Shown: positions 6,864 to 16,650, counted from the stretch's first letter. The stretch is DNA of 64,000 nt from Hyphomicrobiales bacterium (GCA_021775755.1 JAJFHE010000025.1:62001-126000), one strand, 5' to 3'. Numbers and translations: made by a program. Notes: generated from the sequence alone by a model not told the origin.

Positions 6864-9800
6864 ATGCGGATAACTCGCCGTTACACGGAAAAAAGTAAGT
6901 CCCCTTTTGAGGGAGTGTCGTTTCGCACCGCAACCAGCGAAATCAAGAACCCTGACGGTTCGATCGTATTCAAGCTTGAAAATATCCAGGTTCCGGCAAG
7001 CTGGAGCCAGGTTGCAAGCGACATCATCGCGCAGAAGTATTTCCGCAAGGCGGGCGTGCCCGCACGCCTGAAAAAGGTTGAGGAAAACACTGTCCCGTCA
7101 TGGCTGTGGCGGTCCGAGCCGGATGAAGAGGCGCTTGCCGAGCTGCCGGAAGCCGAAAGACACGTTCCTGAAACCGATTCGCGCCAGGTCTTCAGCCGTC
7201 TCGCGGGCACCTGGACCTACTGGGGCTGGAAAGGCGGCTATTTCGATACGGAAGAAGACGCGCGCGCCTTCTACGACGAATTGTGCTTCATGCTGGCGAC
7301 CCAGAAATCCGCGCCCAACAGCCCGCAGTGGTTCAACACCGGACTGCACTGGGCCTACGGCATCGACGGACCGAGCCAGGGCCACTACTACGTGGATTTC
7401 AAAACCGGCCGGCTGACGCGCTCCAAGACGGCATACGAGCATCCGCAGCCGCATGCCTGCTTCATCCAGTCGGTGGAAGACGATCTCGTTACCGAAAACG
7501 GCATCATGGATCTTTGGGTGCGCGAGGCGCGCCTGTTCAAATACGGATCCGGCACCGGATCGAACTTTTCCAAACTGCGCGGCGACGGGGAACCGCTTTC
7601 AGGCGGCGGCAAGTCGTCGGGCCTGATGAGTTTCCTGAAAATCGGCGACCGGGCGGCAGGCGCCATCAAATCGGGCGGCACAACGCGCCGCGCGGCGAAG
7701 ATGGTCGTCGTCGACATCGACCATCCCGACATTGAGGAATACATCGACTGGAAGGTGCGCGAAGAGCAGAAGGTCGCGGCACTCGTCACCGGCTCGAAAA
7801 CCTGCCGCGAACACCTCACCGCCATCATGAAAGCCTGCGTCAACTGCAAGGGCGATGGCGATGACTGTTTCGAAATCCAGAAGAACCCTGCCCTCAAGCG
7901 CGCCATCAAGGCGGCACGCCGCGCCCAGGTGCCCGACAATTACGTCCGCCGCGTCGTGCAGTTCGCACGCCAGGGCTATGAGGAGCTAGAGTTTCCGCTG
8001 TTCGATACGGACTGGGACTCAGAGGCCTACCGCACGGTATCGGGCCAGAACTCCAACAACTCGGTGCGTGTCACCGACGAGTTCCTGCACGCGGTCGAGA
8101 CACGCGCCGACTGGGATCTGCCCTGGCGTACGTCGCCCGGCATCGCCAAGACCGTCAATGCACGGAACCTGTGGGACAAGATCGGCTATGCCGCCTGGGC
8201 CTGCGCCGACCCCGGCATTCAGTATCACTCGACCATCAATGACTGGCACACGTGCCCGGCAAGCGGCGCCATCCGCGCCTCCAACCCGTGTTCGGAGTAC
8301 ATGTTCCTCGACGACACCGCGTGCAATCTGGCGTCGCTGAACCTACTTCAGTTCCGCCAGGCCGATGGCTTGTTCGACGTCGAAAGCTTCGAGCATTGCG
8401 TGCGCATCTGGACCATGGTTCTGGAAATCTCCGTGACTATGGCGCAGTTCCCGTCGAAGCACATCGCCAAGCTCTCCTATGAGTACCGCACGCTGGGGCT
8501 CGGTTTTGCCAATATCGGCGGCCTGCTCATGACATCGGGCATCCCCTACGATTCGCCAGAAGGCCGAGCCATCTGTGGCGCTATTTCCGCGATCATGACC
8601 GGTGTTTCCTATGCCACGTCGGCCGAAATGGCGGGCGAGCTTGGTACCTTCCCGGGCTTTGGGAAGAACCGCGAGCACATGCTGAAGGTCATGCGCAATC
8701 ACCGCAACGCCGCCCATGGCCGGAGCGATGGCTATGAGGGTCTGAACACCGCGCCGGTGGCACTCGATCACGCGAACTGCGCTGACCGGCGGCTCATCGA
8801 CCATGCCCGCCGCGCCTGGGACCGTGCGGTGGACCTCGGCGTGGCCAACGGCTACCGCAATGCGCAGGCAAGCGTTGTGGCGCCGACGGGCACGATCGGC
8901 CTCGTCATGGATTGCGACACGACGGGCATTGAGCCCGATTTCGCGCTCGTAAAATTCAAAAAACTGGCGGGCGGCGGTTATTTCAAAATCATCAACCGCG
9001 CCGTTCCCGAAGCCTTGCGCGGGCTCGGCTATGATGAGCCCGCCATCCGGGAAATCATCGACTATGCGGTCGGGCATGGAACCCTGGAAACCGCCCCCGG
9101 GGTCAACCATGAAGCTTTGAAGGCCAAGGGGTTCCCTGCGGAACTAATTGCCAGGGTCGAAGACCAGCTCGACACCGCTTTTGACGTCAAGTTCGTGTTC
9201 AACCGGTGGTCTCTCGGCGATGCATTCTGCACCGGCGTTCTCGGTTTCAGTGCCGAGCAACTCGATGACCCGGCCTTCGACATGCTGTCGGGACTCGGTT
9301 TCTCGAAAGCGGAAATCGGCGCTGCCAATATCCACTGTTGCGGCGCGATGACTCTCGAAGGCGCCCCGGGGCTTCGGGACGAGCATCTGGCGGTCTTCGA
9401 CTGCGCCAACCCGTGCGGCCGCACCGGCAAGCGGTTCCTCTCCGTTGAGAGCCACATCCGCATGATGGCGTCGGCGCAGCCCTTCATTTCGGGCGCCATT
9501 TCCAAGACCATCAACATGCCGAACGATGCAACGGTCGAGGACTGCCTGGACGCCTATGAGTTGTCGTGGAAGCTGGCCTTGAAGGCCAACGCACTTTACC
9601 GCGACGGTTCGAAGCTTTCGCAGCCCCTGAACGCGCAGTTGCTGTCCGACGACGAGGACGATCAGGACGAGGTCATGGAGCAGGTTGCCAGCGATCAGCC
9701 GGCGACGCAGCGTGCGGAAGTTCTGGCGGAAAAGCTCGTCGAACGCGTCATCGAAACGCAGCGGGAGATCATTTCGCGCGAAAAACTGCCGCAACGCCGC

Positions 9801-10580
9801 AAGGGCTATACGCAAAAAGCGATTGTCGGTGGCCACAAGGTCTATCTGAGAACAGGCGAGTATGACGACGGCCGTCTCGGCGAGATCTTCATCGACATGC
9901 ACAAGGAAGGCGCGGCGTTCCGTTCGCTCATGAACAACTTCGCCATCGCCATCTCGCTCGGCCTGCAATATGGCGTGCCGCTCGATGAGTATGTCGATGC
10001 CTTCACCTTCACCCGCTTTGAACCGGCGGGCCTCGTGCAGGGCAACGACACGATCAAGAACGCCACGTCGATCCTCGACTACGTGTTCCGCGAGCTTGCG
10101 GTGTCCTATCTGACGCGCCACGATCTCGCACATGTCGATCCCGGCGAAATCGGCTTCGATGTGCTCGGCGGCGGCGTCAACGAAGGCCAGAACGGCGGCT
10201 CTGCGGCTGGCGATACGCCGCCAGCTTCGCTTCCCGCCTCGCGGGTCATGAGCGCCGGGTTCGTGCGCCAGAAAGTGTCTGAGAACGTGGTCGTAATGCC
10301 CGGTTCCACCGGCAGCCCGGTCGCCAGTATTCAACACCGTGTATCGGAAGCAATGTCTTTGCAGGGCGGGCTTGCGGTTGCGGAAGTTCAAACGCAGACA
10401 GAGACGGCGGTTCTTGAAGTGCGCGAGGAAGCAACACCGCTTGAAGTTGATCATGCGGCTCTTGCGCGTATGAAAGGATACGAAGGCGAAGCGTGCGGCG
10501 AATGCGGCAACTTCACCATGGTGCGCAACGGCACCTGCCTCAAATGCGACACATGCGGTTCGACGAGTGGGTGTTCGTAA
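6864..10580 (+). CDS. nrdJ: Vitamin B12-dependent (class II) ribonucleoside-diphosphate reductase
   Basis: A 1238-residue enzyme that makes deoxyribonucleotides using adenosylcobalamin. Landmarks are [15 protein letters not shown], the substrate/loop region [36 protein letters not shown] with active-site Cys and Glu, [20 protein letters not shown], and a C-terminal Cys-rich tail ([22 protein letters not shown]) that re-reduces the active site and resembles a zinc ribbon. The long form is typical of Alphaproteobacteria. The start [10 protein letters not shown] at 6864 is preceded by AGAGGA at ideal spacing. Expression is probably controlled by NrdR and the leader RNA. A perfect hairpin terminator follows immediately. 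Confidence 0.97.
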   Translation: MRITRRYTEKSKSPFEGVSFRTATSEIKNPDGSIVFKLENIQVPASWSQVASDIIAQKYFRKAGVPARLKKVEENTVPSWLWRSEPDEEALAELPEAERHVPETDSRQVFSRLAGTWTYWGWKGGYFDTEEDARAFYDELCFMLATQKSAPNSPQWFNTGLHWAYGIDGPSQGHYYVDFKTGRLTRSKTAYEHPQPHACFIQSVEDDLVTENGIMDLWVREARLFKYGSGTGSNFSKLRGDGEPLSGGGKSSGLMSFLKIGDRAAGAIKSGGTTRRAAKMVVVDIDHPDIEEYIDWKVREEQKVAALVTGSKTCREHLTAIMKACVNCKGDGDDCFEIQKNPALKRAIKAARRAQVPDNYVRRVVQFARQGYEELEFPLFDTDWDSEAYRTVSGQNSNNSVRVTDEFLHAVETRADWDLPWRTSPGIAKTVNARNLWDKIGYAAWACADPGIQYHSTINDWHTCPASGAIRASNPCSEYMFLDDTACNLASLNLLQFRQADGLFDVESFEHCVRIWTMVLEISVTMAQFPSKHIAKLSYEYRTLGLGFANIGGLLMTSGIPYDSPEGRAICGAISAIMTGVSYATSAEMAGELGTFPGFGKNREHMLKVMRNHRNAAHGRSDGYEGLNTAPVALDHANCADRRLIDHARRAWDRAVDLGVANGYRNAQASVVAPTGTIGLVMDCDTTGIEPDFALVKFKKLAGGGYFKIINRAVPEALRGLGYDEPAIREIIDYAVGHGTLETAPGVNHEALKAKGFPAELIARVEDQLDTAFDVKFVFNRWSLGDAFCTGVLGFSAEQLDDPAFDMLSGLGFSKAEIGAANIHCCGAMTLEGAPGLRDEHLAVFDCANPCGRTGKRFLSVESHIRMMASAQPFISGAISKTINMPNDATVEDCLDAYELSWKLALKANALYRDGSKLSQPLNAQLLSDDEDDQDEVMEQVASDQPATQRAEVLAEKLVERVIETQREIISREKLPQRRKGYTQKAIVGGHKVYLRTGEYDDGRLGEIFIDMHKEGAAFRSLMNNFAIAISLGLQYGVPLDEYVDAFTFTRFEPAGLVQGNDTIKNATSILDYVFRELAVSYLTRHDLAHVDPGEIGFDVLGGGVNEGQNGGSAAGDTPPASLPASRVMSAGFVRQKVSENVVVMPGSTGSPVASIQHRVSEAMSLQGGLAVAEVQTQTETAVLEVREEATPLEVDHAALARMKGYEGEACGECGNFTMVRNGTCLKCDTCGSTSGCS

Positions 10581-10604
10581 GTAAGGGTAAGTTCCTCCCA
10601 ACCT

Positions 10605-10632
10605 GGGGCGCCCCATCGGGCGCCCCATTTTT
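10605..10632 (+). terminator. Rho-independent terminator after nrdJ
   Basis: GGGGCGCCC (10605-10613) and GGGCGCCCC (10618-10626) form a perfect 9-bp GC stem with a CATC loop, followed by ATTTTTA. It lies 25 bases beyond the nrdJ stop. Confidence 0.93.
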
Positions 10633-10705
10633 ATGGGCGCCGCATCGCAAGCGGTACGTTGCGTGCTATAAGTGCACTGACGGGTAAAGTGATCGGGCAA
10701 GCCGC

Positions 10706-12319
10706 GTGCAGGACATCGAAACGACGGGAACATTCGACTACATCGTCGTTGGCGCGGGCTCGGCGGGGTGCGTGCTGGCAAACCGGCTCTCCGCGTCGGG
10801 GCGCCACAAGGTTCTGCTTCTCGAGGCGGGGCCGCCTGACCGAAACCCCTGGATCCATATTCCGCTCGGCTACGCCAAGCTCTTTACCAATCCGCGCCTC
10901 AACTGGATGTATGAGACGGAGCCCGAAGCGGAGCTCAATGACCGGCGGGTTTTTCAACCGCGCGGCAAGGTTCTGGGTGGCTCCAGTTCGATCAACGGCC
11001 TCGTTTATGTGCGCGGCCAGCACGAGGACTACGACCTGTGGCGCCAGCTTGGCAATGTCGGCTGGTCGTTCGACGATGTGTTGCCCTACTTCATGCGCGC
11101 GGAGGACCAGGAACGCGGCGGCGATGACTATCACGGCACCGGCGGGCCGCTTGCCGTCTCCAACCAGCGCGATACGCATCCTGTCGCCGACGGCTTCATC
11201 GAGGCCGGTGTGTGCGCCGGCATCCCGCGTAACGAAGATTTCAACGGCGCACGCCAGGAAGGTATGGGCTACTTCCAGACGACATCGCGCAACGGACGCC
11301 GTTGCAGTACGGCGGTGGCCTATCTGAAGCCGGCCCGCGGCCGCGCCAACCTGTCGATCGAAACCGATGCGCAGGCAACGCGCGTGTTGTTCGACGGTAA
11401 ACGCGCCTGCGGTGTCGAATACCGACAGAACGGCACCGTGAAGCGCGCCGGCGTGTCCGGCGAGGTGATCGTGAGTTCCGGCGCGATCAATTCACCGCAA
11501 TTGCTTGAGCTGTCGGGAATCGGCGGCGGCGCACGCCTGAAAGAGCATGGCATTTCCGTCATTCACAATGCGCGAAATGTGGGCGAAAACCTGCAGGACC
11601 ACGCTCAGGTTCGCATGATCCTGCGCGCCAAACGCGCCGTCACGATCAACGATCAGTACAACAACATCCTGCGCCGCATCGGCATCGGCGTCGATTATGC
11701 GCTGCGCCGCCGCGGGCCATTGACGGTCAGTGCGGGGCTGGCGGCAGCGTTTTTCAAGACGCGGCCCGAGCTTGTAACGCCCGATGTCGAGGTGCACTTC
11801 ATCATGTTCTCCACCGACAAGATGGGACAGAACCTGCACCCGTTCTCCGGCATCACGGCGTCGGTCTGTCAACTGCGCCCGGAAAGCCGCGGCAGCGTGC
11901 ACATCCAGTCGCCCGATCCCTTCGCCGCGCCGGCCATCCGGGCGAATTATCTCTCAACCGAACTCGACCGTCAGACCAATATCGATGGTTTGAAGAAGAT
12001 GCGGGATATCCTGCACGAAGAACCGATGCGCGAACATATCGCCGAAGAAGTCGAACCCGGGATCGATGTCCAGAGCGACGATGCGCTGCTCGCCTATTGC
12101 CGGAACATGGCGTCGACCATCTACCACCCGACCTGCACCTGCGCCATGGGCACCGGCGACGATGCGGTGGTGACCCCTGCCCTCAAGGTGATTGGTGTCG
12201 AAGGCCTGCGCGTTGCCGATGGCTCGATCATGCCGCGGCTGGTTTCCGGCAACACGAACGCCCCGATCATCATGATCGGCGAGAAGGCGTCCGACCTCGT
12301 GCTGGCGGACGCGCGTTAA
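10706..12319 (+). CDS. GMC-family FAD-dependent oxidoreductase (choline dehydrogenase-like)
   Basis: A 537-residue glucose-methanol-choline oxidoreductase. It has the ADP-binding motif YIVVGAGSAGCVLANRLS, the GMC signature around GKVLGGSSSINGLVYVRG, a second signature SSGAINSPQLLELSGIG, and the C-terminal catalytic segment YHPTCTCAMGTGDDAVV with the His, then VSGNTNAPIIMIGEKASDLV. Members oxidise alcohols (choline, polyethylene glycol, alkanols); the substrate here is not determined, and there is no betA/betB/betI neighbourhood. It starts with GTG, has no signal peptide and is a single-gene unit between the nrdJ terminator and a repeat region. Confidence 0.93.
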   Translation: MQDIETTGTFDYIVVGAGSAGCVLANRLSASGRHKVLLLEAGPPDRNPWIHIPLGYAKLFTNPRLNWMYETEPEAELNDRRVFQPRGKVLGGSSSINGLVYVRGQHEDYDLWRQLGNVGWSFDDVLPYFMRAEDQERGGDDYHGTGGPLAVSNQRDTHPVADGFIEAGVCAGIPRNEDFNGARQEGMGYFQTTSRNGRRCSTAVAYLKPARGRANLSIETDAQATRVLFDGKRACGVEYRQNGTVKRAGVSGEVIVSSGAINSPQLLELSGIGGGARLKEHGISVIHNARNVGENLQDHAQVRMILRAKRAVTINDQYNNILRRIGIGVDYALRRRGPLTVSAGLAAAFFKTRPELVTPDVEVHFIMFSTDKMGQNLHPFSGITASVCQLRPESRGSVHIQSPDPFAAPAIRANYLSTELDRQTNIDGLKKMRDILHEEPMREHIAEEVEPGIDVQSDDALLAYCRNMASTIYHPTCTCAMGTGDDAVVTPALKVIGVEGLRVADGSIMPRLVSGNTNAPIIMIGEKASDLVLADAR

Positions 12320-12573
12320 CTGTCGGGCCTACAAAACTCTGGCGCGACGCTCCACCGTGTGGTTAAAGTTCGCCTTCAGTTCCGGGTCCCGTGCACGTGG
12401 CCACGCTTGCACGCCGGAGCAATTGGATTTCCAAACAAGATGCGGCGCTGCGACCCGGGCTGACTTTGCCACCCGGGGAACGCACGATCTCTTATGACTT
12501 GCCAAGGCGCGCGATGCGCCCGAGCGGGGCTTGGGGGTGAGGCGTCAACCAATAAAAATAGAGCCACCCCGCT
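12320..12573. other. Intergenic region without recognised gene
   Basis: The stretch between the GMC oxidoreductase and the hairpin repeats has short GC-rich inverted segments but no open reading frame with family resemblance, and no convincing terminator. A reading frame on the minus strand extends from the ceramidase region through the repeats; its translation simply reflects the repeated palindrome. Confidence 0.5.
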
Positions 12574-12690
12574 GGGGGCCGGAGCGATCCGGCCCCCAGT
12601 TCAATTTCAGGGGCGGGCCGGAGCAATCCGGGGCCCAGTTCTAATATTGAGGGCGGGCCGGAGCGATCCGGCCCCCAGTTCAATTTCGAG
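12574..12690. repeat. Three tandem copies of a ~39-bp palindromic repeat
   Basis: Three units begin near 12574, 12614 and 12654 with periods of 39 and 40 bases. The first forms a perfect 10-bp hairpin, GGGGGCCGGA-GCGA-TCCGGCCCCC. The third keeps an 8-bp stem. The middle one is degenerate (GCAA loop, imperfect lower stem). Each hairpin is followed by CCAGTT and an A/T-rich spacer (CAATTTC or CTAATATTG). The last copy runs into the 3' end of the ceramidase-like gene. The layout resembles REP/BIME-type bacterial repeats; whether copies exist elsewhere in the genome cannot be seen here. Confidence 0.8.
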
Positions 12691-13339
12691 CCATGCCGAA
12701 GAGGGCAGCCGCCCGCAAAAGGATGTAGAGCAGCGTTGCATTGAGCATGTGCCACAGAAAATGCGTGCCGCTGGGGAACAAACCGCAGAGAGGCGTGTCG
12801 AGCGTGCGCAATGTAAGCGAGACGGCAAGCAAACCACCGCCAGCAAGCAACACGCGCCCCGCCCCGTGACCGCGTGCCTGGAGCACAGCACCCGTCGCGA
12901 CAAGTGCTGCCACGGCTGGAAGGTATCCCGCGCTTCCATAGAGGAACCGCGCGGGCACCAGACTGTCGAGCACCGACGACGCAGCGACAAAGCCGGCAAC
13001 GACTGCAAGCGTCACGGGCCAACCCGCCCCGATAAACCGCCGCAACGCAAAGCCCAGATAGGCGTAGATGAAGATGCTGATAGGAATGATGTCGGCGAGT
13101 AGAGCCCAGTAGGTCGCAAATGTGTGGAACAGAAAGCTGCCAACTCCAATCACCGCGACCAGTGATGTGAGCGCAAGCACGGGCCAAGCGCCCTGACCGG
13201 CTGTCAAGCCGCGGTTGCGCGCGAATGCCGCCAGTGCGGCGACCAGAAATGCCGCGTTCGTTACAGCATTAAGCGGTTCGCCCCACAGTCCCGGTGCCAA
13301 CCGTTCGCAATAAATGTCGATGTAGGCGTCCCAGTTCAT
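12680..13339 (-). CDS. Ceramidase-like integral membrane hydrolase (CREST superfamily)
   Basis: A 219-residue protein with about seven hydrophobic segments. It opens MNWDAYIDIYCERLAPGLWGEPLNAVTN, typical of bacterial ceramidase-domain proteins. Conserved positions expected to bind zinc are visible: Ser68 and His72 in GVGSFLFHTFA, Asp83 in LLADIIPIS, and the His pair in THFLWHMLNA near the C-terminus. The family includes alkaline ceramidases and PAQR-related hydrolases; the substrate in this bacterium is unknown. The last codons overlap the third palindromic repeat, so the final residues (FGMARN) may have been altered by the repeat. Confidence 0.88.
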   Translation of the reverse strand: MNWDAYIDIYCERLAPGLWGEPLNAVTNAAFLVAALAAFARNRGLTAGQGAWPVLALTSLVAVIGVGSFLFHTFATYWALLADIIPISIFIYAYLGFALRRFIGAGWPVTLAVVAGFVAASSVLDSLVPARFLYGSAGYLPAVAALVATGAVLQARGHGAGRVLLAGGGLLAVSLTLRTLDTPLCGLFPSGTHFLWHMLNATLLYILLRAAALFGMARN

Positions 13340-13514
13340 TGGCTCATATTAGACGCTTTTTGACCTTACTCGACGCCTCTGACGGCACGGCCATGAGTTC
13401 AACCGTCATAGACCGCGAGCCGGCGCACGGGTACAGTTTGGGCGCCGCAATCCCTGCATATTGAGATCAGAGTAGCGGGTTGAGCACAATCGACCGGGAT
13501 CGGAAACAGCCAAA

Positions 13515-14303
13515 ATGCATCTAACATCACTACAGCTCACAGAGTTCCACGAGAATGGATTTCTCCTGCTGCCGGATCTTTTCTCCAGGGAAGAGGTGGC
13601 GGTGCTCAACCAGGCCAAAGAGGAGGTGTTCGCGCAAGAGACGAATGCGAACGTTGTAGAGAAGAAAAGCGGCGAAGTGCGCACCGCAATGGGGCTGCAT
13701 CTGAGGAATGAAACATTCGCCAGGCTGGTGCGCCATCCCCGGCTTGTGAAACCGGCGCAGCAAATCCTCTCGGAGGATCTCTATGTTCAGCAGGTGAAGA
13801 TCAACGTCAAATCCGCCTTCGATGGCGAGGCCTGGCAATGGCACTACGATTTTGCCACGCACCACGCCGATGACGGTGTGGCGGAGCCGCTGGCGCTCAA
13901 TCTCCACGTTTTTCTGGGTGATGTCAGTGAGTTCAACGGCCCGCTCTACTTCATCAAAGGCTCGCACAAGTGCGGCGCCGCCGCCAGTCATCACGATACG
14001 ACGACGACAAGCTATCCGCTGTGGTGCGTTGATCAAAACGAGGTCACGGAGCTGGTCGAGCACGGCGGGCTGGCGAGCGCCACCGGCGCGGCTGGAACGG
14101 GTCTGATATTCGGCGATGTTCTCGTGCACGGTTCACCACCGAATATGTCTCCGTGGGACCGCCCGATTTTTTCGCTCATTCTCAATGCGGTTTCCAACAA
14201 ACAGACGTCATTCGTCCGGCCGGAACACAAGCACCACACGGATTATACGCCGGTGACACCCCTTGCCGACGACTGCCTCCTGCGCCAAGAGGTGGCGCAA
14301 TGA
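13515..14303 (+). CDS. Phytanoyl-CoA dioxygenase family protein, EctD-like
   Basis: A 262-residue Fe(II)/2-oxoglutarate oxygenase. The facial triad is His110-x-Asp112 in WQWHYDFATHHADDG and the distal His205 in VLVHGSPPN. The segment VQQVKINVKSAFDGEAWQWH followed by NGPLYFIKGSHK closely follows the ectoine hydroxylase pattern, in which the HxDFxTWHxEDG stretch is diagnostic. Here it reads YDFATHHADDG, so it is related to but not a canonical EctD. No ectABC genes are nearby. The substrate may be an amino acid or compatible-solute-like molecule. It lies downstream of the divergent ceramidase gene and ends seven bases from the convergent acetyltransferase. Confidence 0.88.
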   Translation: MHLTSLQLTEFHENGFLLLPDLFSREEVAVLNQAKEEVFAQETNANVVEKKSGEVRTAMGLHLRNETFARLVRHPRLVKPAQQILSEDLYVQQVKINVKSAFDGEAWQWHYDFATHHADDGVAEPLALNLHVFLGDVSEFNGPLYFIKGSHKCGAAASHHDTTTTSYPLWCVDQNEVTELVEHGGLASATGAAGTGLIFGDVLVHGSPPNMSPWDRPIFSLILNAVSNKQTSFVRPEHKHHTDYTPVTPLADDCLLRQEVAQ

Positions 14304-14309
14304 CGAAGG

Positions 14310-14987
14310 CTATTCAGCCGCCGCGCGCTGCTGTTCCTTGAAGGGTGTCAGGTCGAATGTGTATACGCGGGACGTGCGTTCGGCGTAGAGATTGACCTCG
14401 GAGATGAGAGTTGCGCCGCGCGCTTCGGCAAAGCGGTGGGCGCGGGCCTTGTCGCCGCCTGAAAGGAACTTGACCACCTCGATACCGCGGTCGAGGAACT
14501 GACAGGCGACGGCACCGACGATGCCGTCGGCTACGCCCTTGCCCTGAAACTCGTCGTCAATGATCAGGTAGAAAAACTCCGCGTCCGGCAGGCCCTGCAT
14601 GAACTCGTGCTTGGCATAGCCCGATGTGCGCAGCAGATGTTTGATCGACTTTGGGTTGAGAAGGCTTTTCGCAACGGCCGGCAGCAGCATCCAGAAGCGT
14701 TTTCTCAAGAGAGTACGATAAAGCTTCTGCGTATCGTATGAAGCGAAACCGACACCGACGACCTTACCGCCGGATTCGGCGACAACCAGGATGCCCAGGT
14801 CGTCGAGGGCGCCAAATTCGTGCAAGCGGGCGAGCACGCCGACACCCATGTTGCGCACGAAGGTGTTGTCGATCAGATCGTAGAGCATCTGGCCGCAGCG
14901 CGGCGCCACACGGCGCGCGGTGTCGGCGTCATCTACAACTGTGATTTTGACGTTCGAAAAGTCTGCATGAGGGTCGGCCACCAGCAC
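14310..14987 (-). CDS. GNAT-family N-acetyltransferase
   Basis: 225 residues. The acetyl-CoA binding motif A appears as FYLIIDDEFQGKGVADGIVGAV (pattern Q-x-x-G-x-G/A), followed by FLSGGDKARAHRFAEARGATLI, the usual motif B region. An N-terminal half of about 120 residues is longer than in minimal GNATs and has ILVVAESGGKVVGVGFASYD as the central strands. The substrate is unknown. It is transcribed convergently to the EctD-like gene; no operon partner lies upstream. Confidence 0.82.
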   Translation of the reverse strand: MLVADPHADFSNVKITVVDDADTARRVAPRCGQMLYDLIDNTFVRNMGVGVLARLHEFGALDDLGILVVAESGGKVVGVGFASYDTQKLYRTLLRKRFWMLLPAVAKSLLNPKSIKHLLRTSGYAKHEFMQGLPDAEFFYLIIDDEFQGKGVADGIVGAVACQFLDRGIEVVKFLSGGDKARAHRFAEARGATLISEVNLYAERTSRVYTFDLTPFKEQQRAAAE

Positions 14988-15172
14988 CGTTCCTTGTTCT
15001 GTCTGTCAGTCCGGTGCCGCATCTTGGGCCAGACTAACAGAACAGCACCCTCTCTCTCAGCCCTTAAGCCAAGAGATGGTAAACCGCGAAACAGTTGAAC
15101 GGCAAACAGCAATCAATATTCATCAACAGGCATCCGGGATATTGCATCGCCTGTTGAGCGGCAGGATCGTTT

Positions 15173-15766
15173 TCAGTGGAACACATGCACGGTGTCGCCG
15201 ACGCGGGCGCGGCCGTAAAGATCAATGACATCGTCATTGAGCATTCGGATACAACCGCTCGACACTGCCGTGCCGATCGTGTGGCTTTCGGAGGTTCCGT
15301 GGATACGGTAGAGCGTGTCGCCGAGATAGAGCGCGCGGGCACCGAGCGGATTTTCCGGACCGCCGGGCACGAAGTGCGGCAGGCCCGGCTGGCGCGCGAT
15401 CATCTCCGCCGGCGGGCGCCAGTCCGGCCATTCGGCTTTGCGCGAAATGTTTGAAGAGCCGGACCATTCATAGCCCTGACGCCCAACACCGACGGCATAG
15501 CGATAGGCTTTGCCCCTCGCATAGACGAAATAGAGGCGGCGTTCGTCGGTGCGCACGACGATCGTGCCCGGCTTAAAACGCCTCGGGAAGTCGACGTCGG
15601 TGCGCGTCGAGCCCTGTGTAATGCGATTGAAATCTTCACTCAGACCATCGAACAGGCGGTCGAGAGATTGCATGAAATCGGTGCTGCGCCACCCCGCATC
15701 CACAGGCGCTGCAAACAGCAGCAGCCCCGCAAGCACGCTCACAAACGTCAAAAGCCGCTTCGCCAT
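15173..15766 (-). CDS. L,D-transpeptidase (YkuD/ErfK type), copy 1
   Basis: 197 residues with a signal peptide (MAKRLLTFVSVLAGLLLFAAPVDA). The YkuD domain runs from about residue 65 to the end, with HGTSESHTIGTAVSSGCIRM and nucleophile Cys172. It forms 3-3 cross-links in peptidoglycan or attaches proteins to it, in the periplasm. It is closely similar to the next gene upstream over the whole catalytic domain (shared NISRKAEWPDWRPP/RISRKTEWPDWRPP and GARALYLGDTLYRIHGT). The N-terminal region before the domain is shorter than in its neighbour. Confidence 0.95.
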   Translation of the reverse strand: MAKRLLTFVSVLAGLLLFAAPVDAGWRSTDFMQSLDRLFDGLSEDFNRITQGSTRTDVDFPRRFKPGTIVVRTDERRLYFVYARGKAYRYAVGVGRQGYEWSGSSNISRKAEWPDWRPPAEMIARQPGLPHFVPGGPENPLGARALYLGDTLYRIHGTSESHTIGTAVSSGCIRMLNDDVIDLYGRARVGDTVHVFH

Positions 15767-15840
15767 GGCAGTTCTCCCCTCAATGGAACACGCCGATTGT
15801 CAGCGTGGGCGGGGGCAAAAGTTTGGCCGGATCAAGATAA

Positions 15841-15878
15841 GAAAAAGGCCTTCCCGCCACGCAAGCGGCGGGAAGGCC
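15841..15878 (-). terminator. Rho-independent terminator after L,D-transpeptidase copy 2
   Basis: Read on the minus strand, GGCCTTCCCGCC and GGCGGGAAGGCC form a perfect 12-bp stem around an 8-base loop and are followed by TTTTTC. It lies about 30 bases past the stop of the upstream transpeptidase gene, so the two copies are probably separate transcription units. Confidence 0.9.
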
Positions 15879-15906
15879 CAGGCTGAAACGGTACTGCGTG
15901 TTCTGT

Positions 15907-16650
15907 TTACAGTTTTACAAAGACCATGGAACCTACCTGAGCGCGGCGATAAAGATCCATGACATCTTCGTTCAGCATGCGAATGCAACCGCTGGAGACC
16001 GCATAGCCGATTGTCTGGTTTTCCGTCGTGCCGTGGATACGGTAGAGCGTCGAGCCGAGATAGAGCGCGCGGGCACCCATCGGATTGCCGGGGCCGCCCG
16101 GCATGAACGCCGGCAGTTCCGGCTGACGCTGGCGCATCTCTGAGGGCGGGCGCCAGTCGGGCCATTCGGTTTTGCGGCTGATGCGGTGTTCGCCGTACCA
16201 CTCAAACCCCGGACGCCCGACGCCGACGGCGTACTGGCGCGCGCGGCCTCCCGGCAGAACGTAGTACAGTCTGCGCTCCGACGTGTGGATAACGATAGAG
16301 CCTGGCGCATAGTTGCCGTTGAACGCCACTTCGCGCGAGGTCGTGCCGGTGGCGACGGCTTCCTGACGCGATACACGGGTGAGCGCGTAGGCATTCCAGT
16401 CGATATTGCCGTTGGCATCGCGATAGGTGCGATAGTCGCGGCGGTTGTTCGATGCCGCCGCGGGAGCGTTCGAATTGCGGCGCTCGCGGGCCCGGCGCGT
16501 TTCACCGGGGCGCTGCGGCGGCGTCGCAAGCCAGTTGCCGAAACTTGTAAAGAAGTTGCCACCGCCCGACGAGCCCGCCTGGCTTTGGGTTGCAACACTG
16601 GCACCGAAGACGAACACGGCGAGAAACGCCGCGTGCAAAATCCTGTTCAT
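15907..16650 (-). CDS. L,D-transpeptidase (YkuD/ErfK type), copy 2
   Basis: 247 residues with a signal peptide (NRILHAAFLAVFVFGASVATQSQA). An Arg/Pro/Asn-rich linker follows (residues 45-85, with PPQRPGETRRARERRNSNAPAA), and then a YkuD domain with HGTTENQTIGYAVSSGCIRM, nucleophile Cys222. The linker may help it reach through or bind peptidoglycan. The catalytic part matches copy 1 nearly motif for motif, pointing to tandem duplication. It has its own terminator downstream. Confidence 0.95.
   Translation of the reverse strand: MNRILHAAFLAVFVFGASVATQSQAGSSGGGNFFTSFGNWLATPPQRPGETRRARERRNSNAPAAASNNRRDYRTYRDANGNIDWNAYALTRVSRQEAVATGTTSREVAFNGNYAPGSIVIHTSERRLYYVLPGGRARQYAVGVGRPGFEWYGEHRISRKTEWPDWRPPSEMRQRQPELPAFMPGGPGNPMGARALYLGSTLYRIHGTTENQTIGYAVSSGCIRMLNEDVMDLYRRAQVGSMVFVKL

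Noticed and set aside
9144-10781. 545-codon frame antisense to nrdJ
   Set aside because: A shadow of the highly GC-rich coding strand; nrdJ has full family similarity across this span.
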